Origin: Eumeta japonica
Taxonomy: Eukaryota > Arthropoda > Insecta > Lepidoptera > Psychidae
Assembly (NCBI GenBank): GCA_005406025.1
Contig: BGZK01001455.1
Span: 85,581 to 149,580, forward strand
Length of the DNA: 64,000 nucleotides
Reading direction: 5' to 3'
A program made the translations under genes and the position numbers. A model generated the notes under the pieces. That model had not been told where the DNA came from and did not search any database. It worked only from the letters and a program-made list of their open reading frames with translations. This document shows positions 50,850-63,292 of the stretch, in pieces (the first letter of the stretch is position 1; the number at the start of each line of letters is the position of its first letter).

Positions 50850-52706
50850 AATATAAGTTGAGGGCCAATGAAAGTAATCGATATATTGTTAAATTATACA
50901 AAACAATTGACTTCGATCGTTACGATAAATGTGTAAATATAGACAATATCAAATAATAGAAATTGCGACACGCATTCAATGTTCAGAATAGAGGCCCAAA
51001 CTTGCTTCGTGGCTAAGGCTCGAGTTTGGTATATCTTAATACCTAGTTTCTTTGCCTTCCTGATAAAGCCCTTCCTGCTTAAACAAACACTTATAACAAA
51101 TAATTCTTTCTATTTTCAAAGTACTTTAGTTTACAAATTTTGGCCTAATTAGATTTTTCAGGTTTATTGCGTGCCATGAAACGTTATACACTTGTTTTCG
51201 AAAAAAAAAATGTATTTTACAAAGTACTAAAATAAATATACAAAATGCGGAATCATATATACTTGTATAATGTCTATCGATGACTTAATCTCGTGACCTA
51301 GATTTGGTTCGATAAAATAGATATTGGCTATCAGTTGCTTTTACACCAACACGATGGACGTGTAACTTTTTTAACGAAGCGGTAATAGACCATAGAACCC
51401 ACGCCGCCTCTACTATGACTACATTTTCACATTTTTACGAGATTTTAGTAAACTTTTTCTGATATGACGTCTTCTATAATGTCTTTTTTTATAATTTACG
51501 CCAGTGATGACTTAAATCACCGTATATATATCCATCCGTGTCGGGGAGTACGGTTATTTTCGCTTAGGTGCATTGCTGTTCACGCATATACCAGGTCGTA
51601 ACCGGCTGTAATTCCGTGCTCATGAACCTGTTTGCGTAGCGGTAGATATTTATTATTCGTTGCTCAACACACGATATAGTTATTTCTATTGCTTTAATTG
51701 CTTTTTTTTTCCGGCCTGTATTCTAGTTTTTCACGTTAATCTTAACCATCTCTTTGTTCATTAATCGACTCTCAATTTTTGGTGTTTTTTTTCCGTCGTC
51801 TTGTCTATGCTAGTCTTCTAGTTCTTGTCAGTTTTCCCGCTTTGCCGCATTGCACCATAACGCCTTCATATTTCATAATGATGTGTCATAAATAACCGTA
51901 CCTTTTGAAATATGTTGTTTTACCCAAAAAATATAAGAATGTAAGAAAAAATATATATATTTTTTTCATTTTAAGTTGCTTTTTAACTTTCTATTGCTAA
52001 TTTACATATCTATATTCTATTGTTATTGTTATATTGGATTAACGATACACAATATTAACTTATTTATTAAGTAGTTACTCTATTAAAAAGTCGTGTCCCA
52101 TTCACGTTATAACATTGAACTGTTAGTTAATTATTAGCTACATTAAATAAGTAAATACTGATACCAAAATTGATAACAATTTTGGCAAAACATTCTAGAA
52201 AAATATCTTCAACAGAAAGTTTCAAGATTTCAGTATATATTATTGCAATAAGTTTTTCGTCTTCACATGATTAAACATCATCAACAATTAATGAATAGAA
52301 TACGTATAATAAGTAATAACAGTCTGTGTGCAAACGATTAAATAGGTTGTACGTTTAAAAAACATCCTTAGATAAAACTCGGTCTCTAAAACGGAACATG
52401 TGTTCTACACAAAGTACCCTCCTTCGCTCTAAAAACACTAGTGATATAAAGCAAATGAAAATATTTTGAGGCCACTTATAGACCATAAGAAAACACTTGT
52501 TTTGTGACGTCTAGCTTGCAGTAAATTAACAAAAAATTGTCTGGATGAAAAATTTATTTGTTTATATTATTATAGTTTAATCCTTGATGTTTTTGATCGC
52601 GATCGATGAAATTCTGAGCTCCTTAAGACTTTTATATTTTCGCAATTATTGTGATTCCTTGTGGTACCAAAGTGTATTTGTTTAATATAGTAACATTGTT
52701 GTTCAG
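50850..52706. other. Region between the inverted MITE copies, left part
   Basis: AT-rich, with no coding signal recognised. Confidence 0.4.
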
Positions 52707-53147
52707 ACTCGGCGAGTGGACTGGCGACGCGTGCGCACCGCAGCGACCGACCGCAGGAAAAGATCAGGTAAGAGACGTTCCTTTAAAGGCATTCGCGTTC
52801 TGTACTCCGATCTGTACGGTCGCGTTTGACTTGGAAGTGAACAAAAATTTGTTGATGCGACAAGTGAACTAAAACAGATATTTACGAAAGTCGTGAAGCG
52901 TATTGTGAAATACAAAACTAATTGTTCAAACGGAAAAGAAGACATTGATAATCACAATCAATTGTAATAAGTGTTTTAGTGATTATATTTAGAATATTTT
53001 AAGCATTTTTAAACATATAATTCAACTTTTTGTTATCTAATAACTCGTTATCGTAGTGTTATTGTGACGGTGAGTTATCGTACAATGAATTATTATTACG
53101 GATTAGCATCGACCTTGAAAGACTAAATCGATTGTAAGCAAGCGAAC
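52707..53147 (+). other. Possible 5' untranslated exon(s) of an unseen gene
   Basis: 52707-52767 is a GC-rich 61-bp block with an AG before it (ttgttcag) and a good donor after it (atcag|gtaaga). 52790-53147 is non-coding, GC-richer at its start ('cgatctgtacggtcgcg'), and ends in a strong donor (gcgaac|gtaagt); a second donor (att|gtaagc) lies at 53134. This is what a first exon of a gene with a long intron looks like, but no downstream coding exon was found in the window. Confidence 0.3.
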
Positions 53148-53400
53148 GTAAGTTTATTCTATATTTTTTATTATAATATAAGAAGTATTTTTGTCATTTA
53201 TTATAAAATCCTAACACATTCATCGGTAATACGATCCCGTCACGTTGAAATCCCTCCCGCTATGCACTCCGACCGATGAGGTCAACTGTCCGTTTTTGTC
53301 ATAACAAACAAATGCGATAACGTAATCGAACATTTTCCTGTCCGTTTTTAGACCTTGAACGAGGCTGTTATCCGAGCTACGCGAGTTAGTAATGTAAATG

Positions 53401-53882
53401 AAAAAAAATTTGGTTGCCTGTAAAGTCGGTATACGGGCGAAAGTTTTACGTGACAACGACTTTGAATGGTAAAATCATTTTAATGTGAATATTCATTCGT
53501 ATAGTAGGAAGAAGGATGAAATAATAGTAACAATTTAAAACATTTATTTATACAAAGAATTATATTTAAAACATTAATTTATACAAAGAATCTCGCACTG
53601 AATTTCATATTAACAAAATTTTATTTTTACCTTTACACATACATACGTATTTATATACAAATATACATACAATAACTTGCAATACATTTGCAAGCTATGC
53701 ACTAATTCTCTAGTGCTGCGCGCGCGGCAGACCGATCATAGTTGAGTGGGAGAGAGACGCAAGGCATTCGGCGGGCCTCTCTCTCGTTCGGTGACTCATC
53801 GTTACGTTACCGAGCGTTACACTTTTTCATAAGTGACTCCCAGCCGCAACCTAATTTAAGACGTTGTCACGTCAAAAAATCT
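53401..53882 (-). mobile_element. MITE copy 2 (inverted relative to 50382)
   Basis: Starts 'aaaaaaaatttggttgcctg' and ends 'acgttgtcacgtcaaaaaat'. By eye it matches copy 1 for more than 95% of positions in reverse complement. The two copies enclose about 2.55 kb. Confidence 0.85.
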
Positions 53883-56800
53883 AAACACCTATGGATGGTG
53901 AAACTTCATGTTATGGCACGAACGGTTTGGTGCCTGCGATCGCTTATCCGACTACCCAGTGTAGCGATTATGGCGTGATCCTTTTTGTGTTTTATAGGTA
54001 AAGTGACCATACGTCCCGTTTTAAACGGGACCGTCTCTTTTTTCGGTACTCGGTCCCGGTGTCCCCAAGAAAGGCTTCGGGACGCTGAATTGTCCAGTTT
54101 TCAGGTAAAGGTCGAGGAAAAGTGATTTTTAATCGATTTCGCACCGTCTTATACACCGATGAAAACACATACATCTCTTATGATCTACCCGGCGTAAGCC
54201 ATTTAAGCGCGTCAGCAGCGTTTTTTTCCTGACTCGAGTCACCATTATGGTCACTGCTTGTTTCGTGCGTTACTTCATGTAACGTACGGAATAAGCAGTG
54301 ATTTTATTTTTTACGGTTTTTTGCGGTCGCATTATGTGTAGGCATAGCGCTATCGCACATTTATCGGAGTCGGAACGCTTGTGGACTGCAATAGCTATAG
54401 GTAGCGAGCGACTTCTCGCCTGTACTTTTTATAATTTGAACATTAATAATAGCAATGATTTATATTTTCAAGTCGTTAGATAAGAAGCGCTAATTCATCA
54501 TAAAATACGTAATTAACGGCTTTTATATAGTTTTAATGACACAATTCCGACACGAACATTGGTTTTGTTATTTTTAGGTACTTAATTATACTTAATTATG
54601 AGATAATAGAAACTGCAATAATTGAATATAAAAAAGTAGAAATACTTACAATCGGTAGGTAATGTTTACATTGACGGAATATATGTTTTTGATTGTCGTC
54701 TTATATGTCGTCCCCCTGTTCAAAAAAACGGCGAAGTTCGACTCTCACACCGAGGGTTCCGTACCAACACACTAAATCTGTGTTATGTATTAAAAAAAAA
54801 GTACTTTTTCACTCTGTTCGGGATTCTTATCGAGAGTCCAACTCAAACTTGGCCGGTTTTTATTGTCTACTTTGGAGTTTCTAATGTTATGTTAAATCTA
54901 ACATTAAGTTAAATAATTGTGTCTATTACTTATTTTACGAAAGAGCAAAAAACAAAACAAACATTAAACACGTTTGTTGCACTGGGAACCCATTTAAGTT
55001 TTGTATTTTCCTTTTTATTATTATTTTTTTCGCATTTCCGTCTGAATAGCACATATTCTTTGTTATTCATATTTAAAGCCTTTTAAAATCTTACATATTG
55101 AAAATTTTACTTAATAAACTGGCTCCCTATTACGATTCGAAATATATAGACCTTTGAAGGTAAAAGAGACAGATAGACGCTCCACGGTCTTTTAAAATTA
55201 CAACATGTATTTGAATATTTTGCAATCGTATTACAAATATCTGTTAGCAGTTCTCACGATTTTGACCGCGCTGACTTCGTTAAAAAAAAATAATCGGTTA
55301 AGAACGAATTAACTACACGCATGCAGCGCCGGATTATCGACCGTATGCAACGTTTGTCGTAGAGTTCTAAATTGCTGTTTCGATCTATTCTCTGAACTAG
55401 TATCAAGTTTTTCTATCCTCAATATCGTGAATCGCACAGAATCTTATAATCTACAATAAATAATCTTGTTCACGCATGCCCTCCCTCTTCATTTTTGGCC
55501 ACTTTAATAAGCTTATTATGATAATCAATTATTAAATCTTATAATTTCTGACAAGCTTTTTGTGCGAGGCTTTTTGACGCGTCATTTATCAACAGTATTC
55601 TACAAAAACAAACATTCGCGCATATGTGTGTTGATGTCGATATTCATTTTTAATGGTTAGTTTTAGGTCATTAAAGGTTTCCCCGTAAATTTGCGAGTTC
55701 CATAAACGCGAAATTTGGCCACGAGACTACTGAGAATCAGTTATCGCATCTTTTTGAATCCAAACTTAAAATAGTTATATCTAAAAAAATAACTAAGAAT
55801 ATTTTTCAGTATCCAACTTAGAACTATTTTGATAAAGACTGACAAGATTTTTTAAAATTTTTAATAAATAATTTTAATATAGCTCGTAAATCTAGACTGT
55901 TTTTTTCTGTTAGCGTCTGAGAGTTCAAGGTTTTTGAAAAAGCTTTTCCCTCCAACTCCAGCGCACTTTAGAGAATTTTCTCAAAATGGCAAATGGTCTT
56001 TACTAAGGATTTTAAATGAATGTACCGTAAAATTTGAGTCACACATAGAATTGAGAAACTCTCGTGTAAGACGAATCCAATCCCAATTTTTCCTCCTTAC
56101 ACTTCGAATTAGTGACTGATTAAGGGTCTGAAGACGATTTTTCATGTTTCTTTCAAATATAATCACATTTCATACACAAAAAATCACCTTCCAATTTTAT
56201 GCAATAGGGTAAATTAACTAATTTCCTAAAGACAGATACGTAATTCTTTTAATCGGAAAAGCTTCAATATCTCCTTTTGTATTCTTACATCCCAAAAACA
56301 GAGGATTATAACTCTCGTTCGACCATATTTCCTAAAATTCATCCTAAATTCTTCTTTAATACTTAGCGGTACGTTGCTCAACTCGGAGATTGTGAACTAG
56401 ACAGTCACGCAATTTTTTCTTTTTGCACAATTTAATGATGTTAATGTCCCGCGTTCCGGCAGATGATGCAAATTTAAAGTCTCAGATACGTTTATTTGCA
56501 CATTTCGCGTAATAGACGGATTAATAGCTTAAAAATTACTAGATTACAAAGACAAAAGATGACTTTTCAAAATGCGTGATCCATAACGTTACGGTACATT
56601 TTGAAAGGTCACATCTTTCGTCTCGTTAAAGCATTCTCAATCCATTCTCGGCTTAGTGACTTCTATAACTTATTTCATGTTACGTTAAAATGTGTCTTCA
56701 ATAAACCATTTTTCACCCGAACTATAATCAAATCCTTAAACAACTGCATGAGCGTGTACACACGGCGGCGACAATAATGAATCTACCTTAAACCATTTTA

Positions 56801-57635
56801 AGATATAACATCTTACCGTGTGGAACGCCCTTTATTCTTTGTCTATGTAGCGAGGCTTTTTAAAGCTGCATTTACATCATCATTACCCCCTCAAAGTGAA
56901 GCAGTAATCGTGAAACTGAGCGTCCATTGACGTAGTCGACGAGACGATAATTCACCTTTTGTGCTCGCTATCGCTCGCTGTACAAACGTACTGCCCACTT
57001 TTTTTTTCACTTAGTAAAATCGGAGACAGTCATTTTGCGTCAAAGTGCACGAAATTAAAATAACTGATAGTACATACTTTGTCAAAGTTTCACTTTACAA
57101 AATGTACCTTCGGAACTGTTACCTTGGAAAAGTTTAAATTGAAATTTAGCAATAGCTGCTTTATGATTAAAATATTCCGCAGTTTCGCTTACGCATGCGT
57201 ACACCCCCGCAAAAATCCACACTCGTCACTTCCTCCCCGCACATCCACACATCGCTCCATCCTCATTATATACACACGTAACCAACTAATAGAAACAAAT
57301 GAATATAGCTGTCGAAGAAATGTAGAAATAATATTTAATTTTTTATAGTTACTTACCATTCAAATCATATATATAGCCTATAATTTGCGCAATCACGTTT
57401 TTCCTGTATACGAATTTTCATCAAGATCGATCGAACCGTTCTAAAGTTATAAAAAGTATGTTTAAATTATAAAAAGTATGTTTATTATAATAAGTAAAAT
57501 TAAGTTATAAAAATATTGAGAATTTTGAAAATGCTAGAATTGTGGTCACTTAGTCATGAAACGAAAACTTACCACAAAATTTGTTAAAAAAAATGTATGT
57601 TCAGACATAACCTATAAATTAATAATAGTATACAT
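53883..57635. other. Non-coding region with repeat fragments
   Basis: At 54005-54100 the text 'cgtcccgttttaaacgggac' with further 'gtcccgg' units looks like a repeat end with a short palindrome. 54750-54861 carries a repeat fragment listed separately. 55000-57400 is AT-rich with no gene seen. 'ttataaaaagtatgttta' is tandemly doubled near 57448-57483. Confidence 0.4.
54750..54861. mobile_element. Right-end copy of the 'ggttccgtacc...ggccggttttt' repeat
   Basis: Contains 'gagggttccgtacc' and ends 'aaacttggccggttttt', matching the ends of the repeat at 30411-30823; the middle is missing. Confidence 0.55.
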
Positions 57636-57639
57636 GTGA

Positions 57640-57705
57640 GTAGTGGTGACAGAGTCAACGATGCCATCGTGGAGAGGTCAAGGTTCGAGTCCGTCAATCT
57701 GAAAT
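57640..57705 (+). other. tRNA-like fragment, probably a SINE head
   Basis: A perfect pol III B box, ggttcgagtcc, lies near 57682, but there is no good A box and no cloverleaf. More likely the remains of a tRNA-derived SINE than a tRNA gene. Confidence 0.3.
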
Positions 57706-57995
57706 GAATAGATTGTGGGAGGCGATTGAGACTTGTCAATATAATGCTTTATCAAATGCAATAGTTTTTTTTATATGTTTTTCGTTCTGTTTGTACGACT
57801 CCGTTACTCCATTCGAATGTTATGTAAACTGTGACACAACGTGCATCTATAAAGGCACAGTTGGAATGGAGACTAATGCCAGATACGACTAAACCGATAT
57901 TTGTATACCTTACTTATAATAACGACGGCTTACCTTGTGGGTTGTATTTTTCTCGTCTGTTTGTTTTCATGTTTATTTTTTTGAACTTTACTTTT

Positions 57996-58255
57996 GGCTG
58001 CCTGCTTTGCGCAGTGGTATGTGACCCTACCTGTTGCGCTGGAGTCGTGGGTTCGATTCCCGCACAAGACAAACATTTATTTATTTGATTGAAAATTAAT
58101 GTTTGTCTTGAGTCTGGGTGTTTCTATGTATTATACGTATATATTTACAAAAAAAAAGTATGTATGTAGTATATCAACTGTCTGGTACTCATAGTACAAG
58201 CCTCGTTGCTTAGTTTGAGACCAGACGGTGCTGTGTATATTTGTCCGAAGATATT
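57996..58255 (+). mobile_element. tRNA-derived SINE
   Basis: The head 'ggctgcctgctttgcgcagt' ends in the B box 'gggttcgattcccgc' (58052-58066). The body includes 'gagtctgggtgtttctatg' and 'tgtctggtactcatagtac', then 'aagcctcgttgcttagtttg', sequences I associate with abundant lepidopteran SINEs. Runs directly into the LINE fragment at 58256. Confidence 0.65.
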
Positions 58256-58556
58256 ATTATTATATGTTGGCGTGTTTTGGCCCATCTGGAAAGGATGAAT
58301 GAAAGTAAACCGACAAAACAAATTTACAGAGCGAATGTGTGAACGAAGGGTCGGCAAGATTCGCCTTAGAAAATTCTATATACACGGTATTGCATATTAG
58401 AAAAGGGACAAATGCTAAACGGCCGAAACTTACGAATTTGCATGAAAAGATTGATGTATGTCAGTGAAGCGAGAGAGAGAGATATGCAAAAGTTCACACC
58501 GTGCGGAAATTTGTACTCTCTGTGTACCCTTTTGGGGAATAGGCCAGAGACTATAA
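58256..58556 (+). mobile_element. C-terminal LINE fragment (family of 11275)
   Basis: Interrupted frames read LERMNESKPTKQIYRA, then ICMKRLMYVSEARERD and GNLYSLCTLLGNRPE, paralleling the 3274-3474 copy. Ends in an A-rich tail near 58557-58567. Confidence 0.6.
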
Positions 58557-58567
58557 TAAAAAAAAAA

Positions 58568-60300
58568 TTTCGAGTCGTTCTACTAATATATGTTTAGTAA
58601 GCTAATACTTTCAGTTATCTCGCTGTCAAAGCTTTTATTCTTTACATTTCATTATTCCTTTATTTCGTCAGGAAAATAATGTTCACAAAATCATGTACAA
58701 GTAGGTATTAATTATGGCTCGTCTAGAAAAATCTGTTTCCATGGTTCGTGAGAAAAAAAATATTCAACGCGCCTCTCACAATTGCTATAGATTCTTATTC
58801 TTACAGAAATTAACCCCTAGCTTTCGATTCGGAAAGACTGCACTGCCGTTCGTCGTGCACCATCTCCCACCAGAGAGCAGAATCTTAAAAGGTCCTCAGA
58901 ATCGGGTCCTTATTATTTGCTAGTTTTGATTCGATTCAGATAGATGGACTCGCAGCTGAGCCCACGTCGTCCCGGTGCTCATCGTCGGCCGCTGACACGG
59001 CCTTTGATGTTGACGCGACGACCGCCGGCGACCGACCGTGACCAACGGCTTAATGGGCCTTTCGAGGCACGGGGCGAGTGATTTGATATATCATAAGTTA
59101 AAGACTCATTGCTCATTTCACTTATAATTATCTTTCGCAATCGGTATTTAATATTCGGTATTATATAACATAAATTATAATTATGAGACGTCATTGAAAG
59201 TTTTATTTGTATTCGGCGTAGTTACCTTACGGTTATTCTGAGAAATAATAAATATCAAGGCTCGTGTCTGTGGCGGCTTGCCTTTTGATTTAATTTTAGG
59301 GTTACGGAAATGTATTAACTAACCCTTGTCGTAATCTATCCATTCGGTCGTCCCACCTTTAAAGGTCTGTAAATTGTAATGTTTAAATCGTAATAGGTAA
59401 CCAGTTAAAATTTTCATAGAATATGTGTCATTAATACACATCTTAATAAAAAAAAATCAAATGTAGGAAATCAAGAGAGGTCTATTTAAAAAAAAAAAAC
59501 GTAGGATTTTTAAAACGTTTTTACTGTGTGTGCTCCATCGTAAAGACGGTAATGCACACCATTATCAAACTTGATATGTTTAAAGTGCAAAGTAGAAGTA
59601 AAACAATATTAATGAAAATCGGCTAAGTTTGAGTCGGATTTGTACAAATATTTGCAAACTGAACGCATAAAAAAACAATTTTTTTTTTTTGACAAATGTA
59701 TAATAAGCATATCGTGTGTCGGTACGGAATCCTTGGTATGCGAGTTAAATACTCACTTGACCATTTTTGTTTTCCTTAGGCACGTTACAAATAAATCGTA
59801 TCCGATCGGTCATAGTAAACTTTCTATGATCATCGTGACAGTGCTTCGCTCCCTCGGACTACCGTTGACGGCCTTGGCCTCATTTCTGCGCAGGCGGCGC
59901 GCGTCGGCGTCTCTCACTGTTAAAATGTCCACGGTGATTGATAACGTATCCGCTGCTGGTGATTGATCAATCACCATTACAATTACACAAGCGAAATTGT
60001 TCCAAAACCTGTTCAAAATTTTGACGATACTGTTCATTATTGAAGTTATGTTATCAGGCCGCTTTTGTGTGCGTGTGACTGTACTGATGGACGTTTCGTT
60101 TGCGGCTGCGGTGTGCGTGTGCTTGTATAATAATATTAAATACATTAAACATGTTTTCATTAATCCAAAAAAAATATTAAATAAAAAAAAATATCTCTCT
60201 TTTACAGTTGTTATTTGCGTAAATTAGAAATATTCCAACAAACTATCCCACATCGAGTTTTGTAACTGAAAATTATATGTACGTTATTTTTTTTTTTTTG
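58568..60300. other. Non-coding region with GC-rich patches
   Basis: 58940-59090 and 59850-59980 are GC-rich within AT-rich DNA. The second holds the TGATTGAT cluster listed separately. Open frames here (for example 59810-60160 minus) have no recognisable domain. These patches could be regulatory. Confidence 0.35.
59933..59975. promoter_or_regulatory. TGATTGAT cluster with an 18-bp perfect palindrome
   Basis: ggtgattgat occurs at 59933, and the perfect palindrome ggtgattgatcaatcacc at 59958-59975 supplies one copy on each strand. TGATNNAT is the known consensus of Extradenticle/PBC-Hox complexes. Function here is inferred only from the motif. Confidence 0.35.
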
Positions 60301-60301
60301 T

Positions 60302-60510
60302 ATAATTTTCGAGGGCCAAAGGAGCTTGTGAGCCACCGGAGAGTAGGTCATCATCGCCACCTATGGATACTCGCAACCCCATAGGTGTAACCGGTGCGTT
60401 GCCGCCCTCTTAAGAATCCTGCCGCCGTAAGAATGAGAATAGGATAACTGATGGATAAGGGATCGATGTAGAGGGAGTGGGCCACCGGTACTCTCGCTCA
60501 CTGGACTAAA
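60302..60510. mobile_element. Lepidopteran interspersed repeat, helitron-like
   Basis: Text such as 'gtgagccaccgg', 'tcatcatcgccacctatgg', 'actcgcaaccccataggtgt' and 'ggtgcgttgccgccct' resembles a repeat class I recall from moths in which 'gatcaccaccgcccatggac' and 'gtgcgttgccggcct' occur in that order. Termini not determined. Confidence 0.45.
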
Positions 60511-60699
60511 CGCAATTTGATTGTATCAATCCCGATCGAAAGTCGAAATCAACTTTGGATATGAGTAAATATAATTTTGTCAAGGTTTTATTAACGTAAT
60601 GCTGCGGTGTAACTTCTCGCAATTTTATTTCATTTCGGTTTGAGGAGGGTTGGACCTTAGCCCTACAGTAATCCATGTCAGTGTGGATAATGTATATTC

Positions 60700-60998
60700 T
60701 TATACATAAATAAGCGAAATACCACTGACATACTGACTGACTCATCACGAGATCTTCGAAACTATAGGTCTGATGGACTAGAACTTTGACATAGTTAGTC
60801 TTTTCGGCACGTAGACGCTCACTAAGAAAAGATTTTATGCAAATCCTGTCCAAAAAAAATCATTTGATGAGATCTTTAGCATAATTACTCTTTTTGGGAC
60901 GTAGACGCTCACAGAGCACGGGTTTTATGCAAATCCTCTTCAAAAAAATTGTTTCATCATTTTATATCTATGCGGGTGGAGTCGCGGGCAAAAGCTAG
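60700..60998. repeat. Repeat with a 90-bp internal tandem duplication
   Basis: 'gtagacgctcac' occurs at 60811 and 60901, each followed by 'ttttatgcaaatcct' and an A run. Ends in 'ggagtcgcgggcaaaagct', a common terminal phrase of lepidopteran repeats. Confidence 0.55.
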
Positions 60999-61417
60999 TC
61001 TATACATAATTAGACAAAAACAAGTTATGTACTTTTTTCTCTTCTGTTACCTTATTTTCTTTTTTTTTTTTTGTTTAGTAGCTATTGCTGAGCTTTAATC
61101 CTTCGACGTAGAGTCGATGCCTTTATATGGAATTCTTTACTTCACGCTGAGAAGTACAGGTTTTAGATGTACAATGAACGAATGTATAAGAGTTGAAACA
61201 AATTTTTTTTTTTTCGAAACACGCAAGTTTATATACCTAGTAAGTTTTCGTCAAAGTTTCAATAATTATCATTTAATTGAATTTCAACCATTTCGCGAAC
61301 AATAGTTTTATTTTATATTCTTGTGCGCATGTCTGCAAGACTGTCTACCACATCCCTTAGACACCGTGTAATTCTATTTAGTGTTTGCAGAAATCTGTTG
61401 CTATATTTGTTAAATAA

Positions 61418-62247
61418 GATGGAATCGATCATGCATTTTTCCGCAAATACTCATAATCTCCTCTTTTTTTAGAACAACTTTGCCAAAGTAATTATAACAA
61501 AAATATATGATTGAAAATATACTTATAAATAATATGTAAATAATACAGAGACCAGATGGCGCACACGCGCCCACGCGCCGCGCGCCGCACCCGGACACGT
61601 GACGAACGGCCTATGCGATGTATTATTTTTAAAGAATTTGTCTAGTCATTTACCTACAAATGTCACTTGACGTTGTCAGTGAAGAGATTTTAGACGTATA
61701 ACCACCATGGTGATCGCCTAGAGAAGTTTGTGGCACTATATCGTGTAAATGTCAAACAGCACGCAATATTACGCGTGGAACCCACGTTGTTGACTGACTG
61801 TCAGGGTAAGCTTTACTGAGTAGTTTTAAAGTCGCAGGAATATATACCTTTGCAATTCCCCAACAATAAATCATGTTTGCATATTCGGTAGCAGTGAAAG
61901 GCATTGTTATTAAACACTTCAATATTAATCACACATAATCTTAGTTTCAGAAACATCTATATCGTAAACGTAACATTTTATAACAAAATACCTAAACCTC
62001 GAAAGCCACACTTCTGTTCGTTAACAGTGTGCTGACGAGCATACCCCTTGGTAGACACTGAATCATACACGGCGGGCGTCGGCGCCCACCACTGAGCGGT
62101 GGCGGCAGTTTGAGCGGGCGCATTATGTTTCTAATTATCTGTTTTTCTCAGAAGCATTAACTGCAATGACTATAGTTTCTTTGGCAAAGTTATTCTGAAA
62201 AACAAGATTATTAGTATTCGCGGAAAGACGCATGGTCGATTTCATAC
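61418..62247 (-). mobile_element. Long-TIR non-autonomous element, copy B
   Basis: Reverse complement of the 25881-26722 family. The window-left end reads 'cgatcatgcatttttccgc', then 'aaatactcataatctcctc' and 'ttagaacaactttgcc'; the right end reads 'ctttggcaaagttattctg', then 'tattcgcggaaagacgcatg'. It shares with copy A the 'cgcgccgcgcgccgcacccg' block and the 'gcatattcggtagcagtgaa' / 'aggcattgttattaaacac' region. Confidence 0.75.
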
Positions 62248-62854
62248 GGTATATAGTGGATATAAACCAAGAATGAGAAAACTTGAGAAAAGAAGCAATT
62301 CTGTAAGTAATTTAAACTGTCAAAATGGTAAGTTAAAATAATAAAATATGAATTTGATTATTTGATGTTTATTTATTGTAAAAAAGGTAATACAAAATGA
62401 AGTAATTTCAAAAATCTCAATCTTAATTACAAAAACATGAATTAACTTGTTATTTTTTAAAGAACCTACAATAAAATGTTATATAACAATTTGTCTATTA
62501 AATTAATTACATACTTATTCAAATAAATTAAGTTTGGTGGATTAAAATTGGCACTTTTATTTATAACGATTGGTTCTTAATATATCGAAGCTTTTATACT
62601 CGATTTTTTCGAGAGTCTGTTCTTCTTTTGAAATATTATAATATTTCTATTTTTAAGATACTTTAGAACAAGGAAATCACCAATTTAATTACTTCATGTA
62701 AACTAAATCTTATTATTTATAATACTATATAAATCTGTAGCGTCTGTCTGTATATAAATATTTTTTTATTTTCGTGATAGATATTCGTTTTATGACTTAA
62801 CTGACCTAAATTTCTCTATTTTTAAAATTCATGTCTGTTTGTACATATGTTATT

Positions 62855-63292
62855 TTATAACTCAAGATCGGCTTGACCGATCGTAAAGAAAATTGGTATA
62901 CTATTTAGTAAGAATATATGATTGCGCACATGATAGCCTACTCTCTGTCTATCTATCTCTATGTCTTTTTGTAACTTAAGACCGGAATGACCGATAATGA
63001 TGAAAATTAACTATACAGCAAGAACATGTCATTGCGCAAATGATAGACTACTGTCTGTCAGTCTATCTGTTTGTCTGTCTGCATATTCTTTTATAACTCA
63101 AAAAAGGTTTCACCGATTTTTATGAAAATTTGTGAACAGTCAGAACATGTTATTGCGCAAATGATAAACAGTCAGGTGTCTATCTGTCTTACGTTATAAA
63201 GAACATATTATAATTTAAGAACTTTTCCACCGATCGTTATAAAAATTAGTGTTCAGTCAGAACATGTAATTGTGCAAATAATAGAAAACTAT
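62855..63292. repeat. Tandem array, about 118-bp unit, four copies
   Basis: Units start near 62855, 62974, 63092 and 63212. Each carries an 'aactcaag'-like opening, 'gaccgat' or 'caccgat', 'gaaaatt', 'agaacatgt', 'attgcgcaaatgata' and a 'ctgtctatctgt' tail. Divergent from one another. A partial unit may precede at about 62740. Confidence 0.75.

Noticed and set aside
57640..57705. tRNA gene
   Set aside because: B box only; the acceptor and anticodon arms do not pair.
58001..58075. tRNA gene
   Set aside because: It has a good B box but no cloverleaf and is followed by a SINE body.
59810..60227. Overlapping frames of 116 and 76 codons
   Set aside because: No domain or splice support; they overlap on opposite strands around a GC-rich patch with a palindrome.
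62855..63292. CRISPR-like array
   Set aside because: Units are long, divergent and lack unique spacers; the DNA is eukaryotic.
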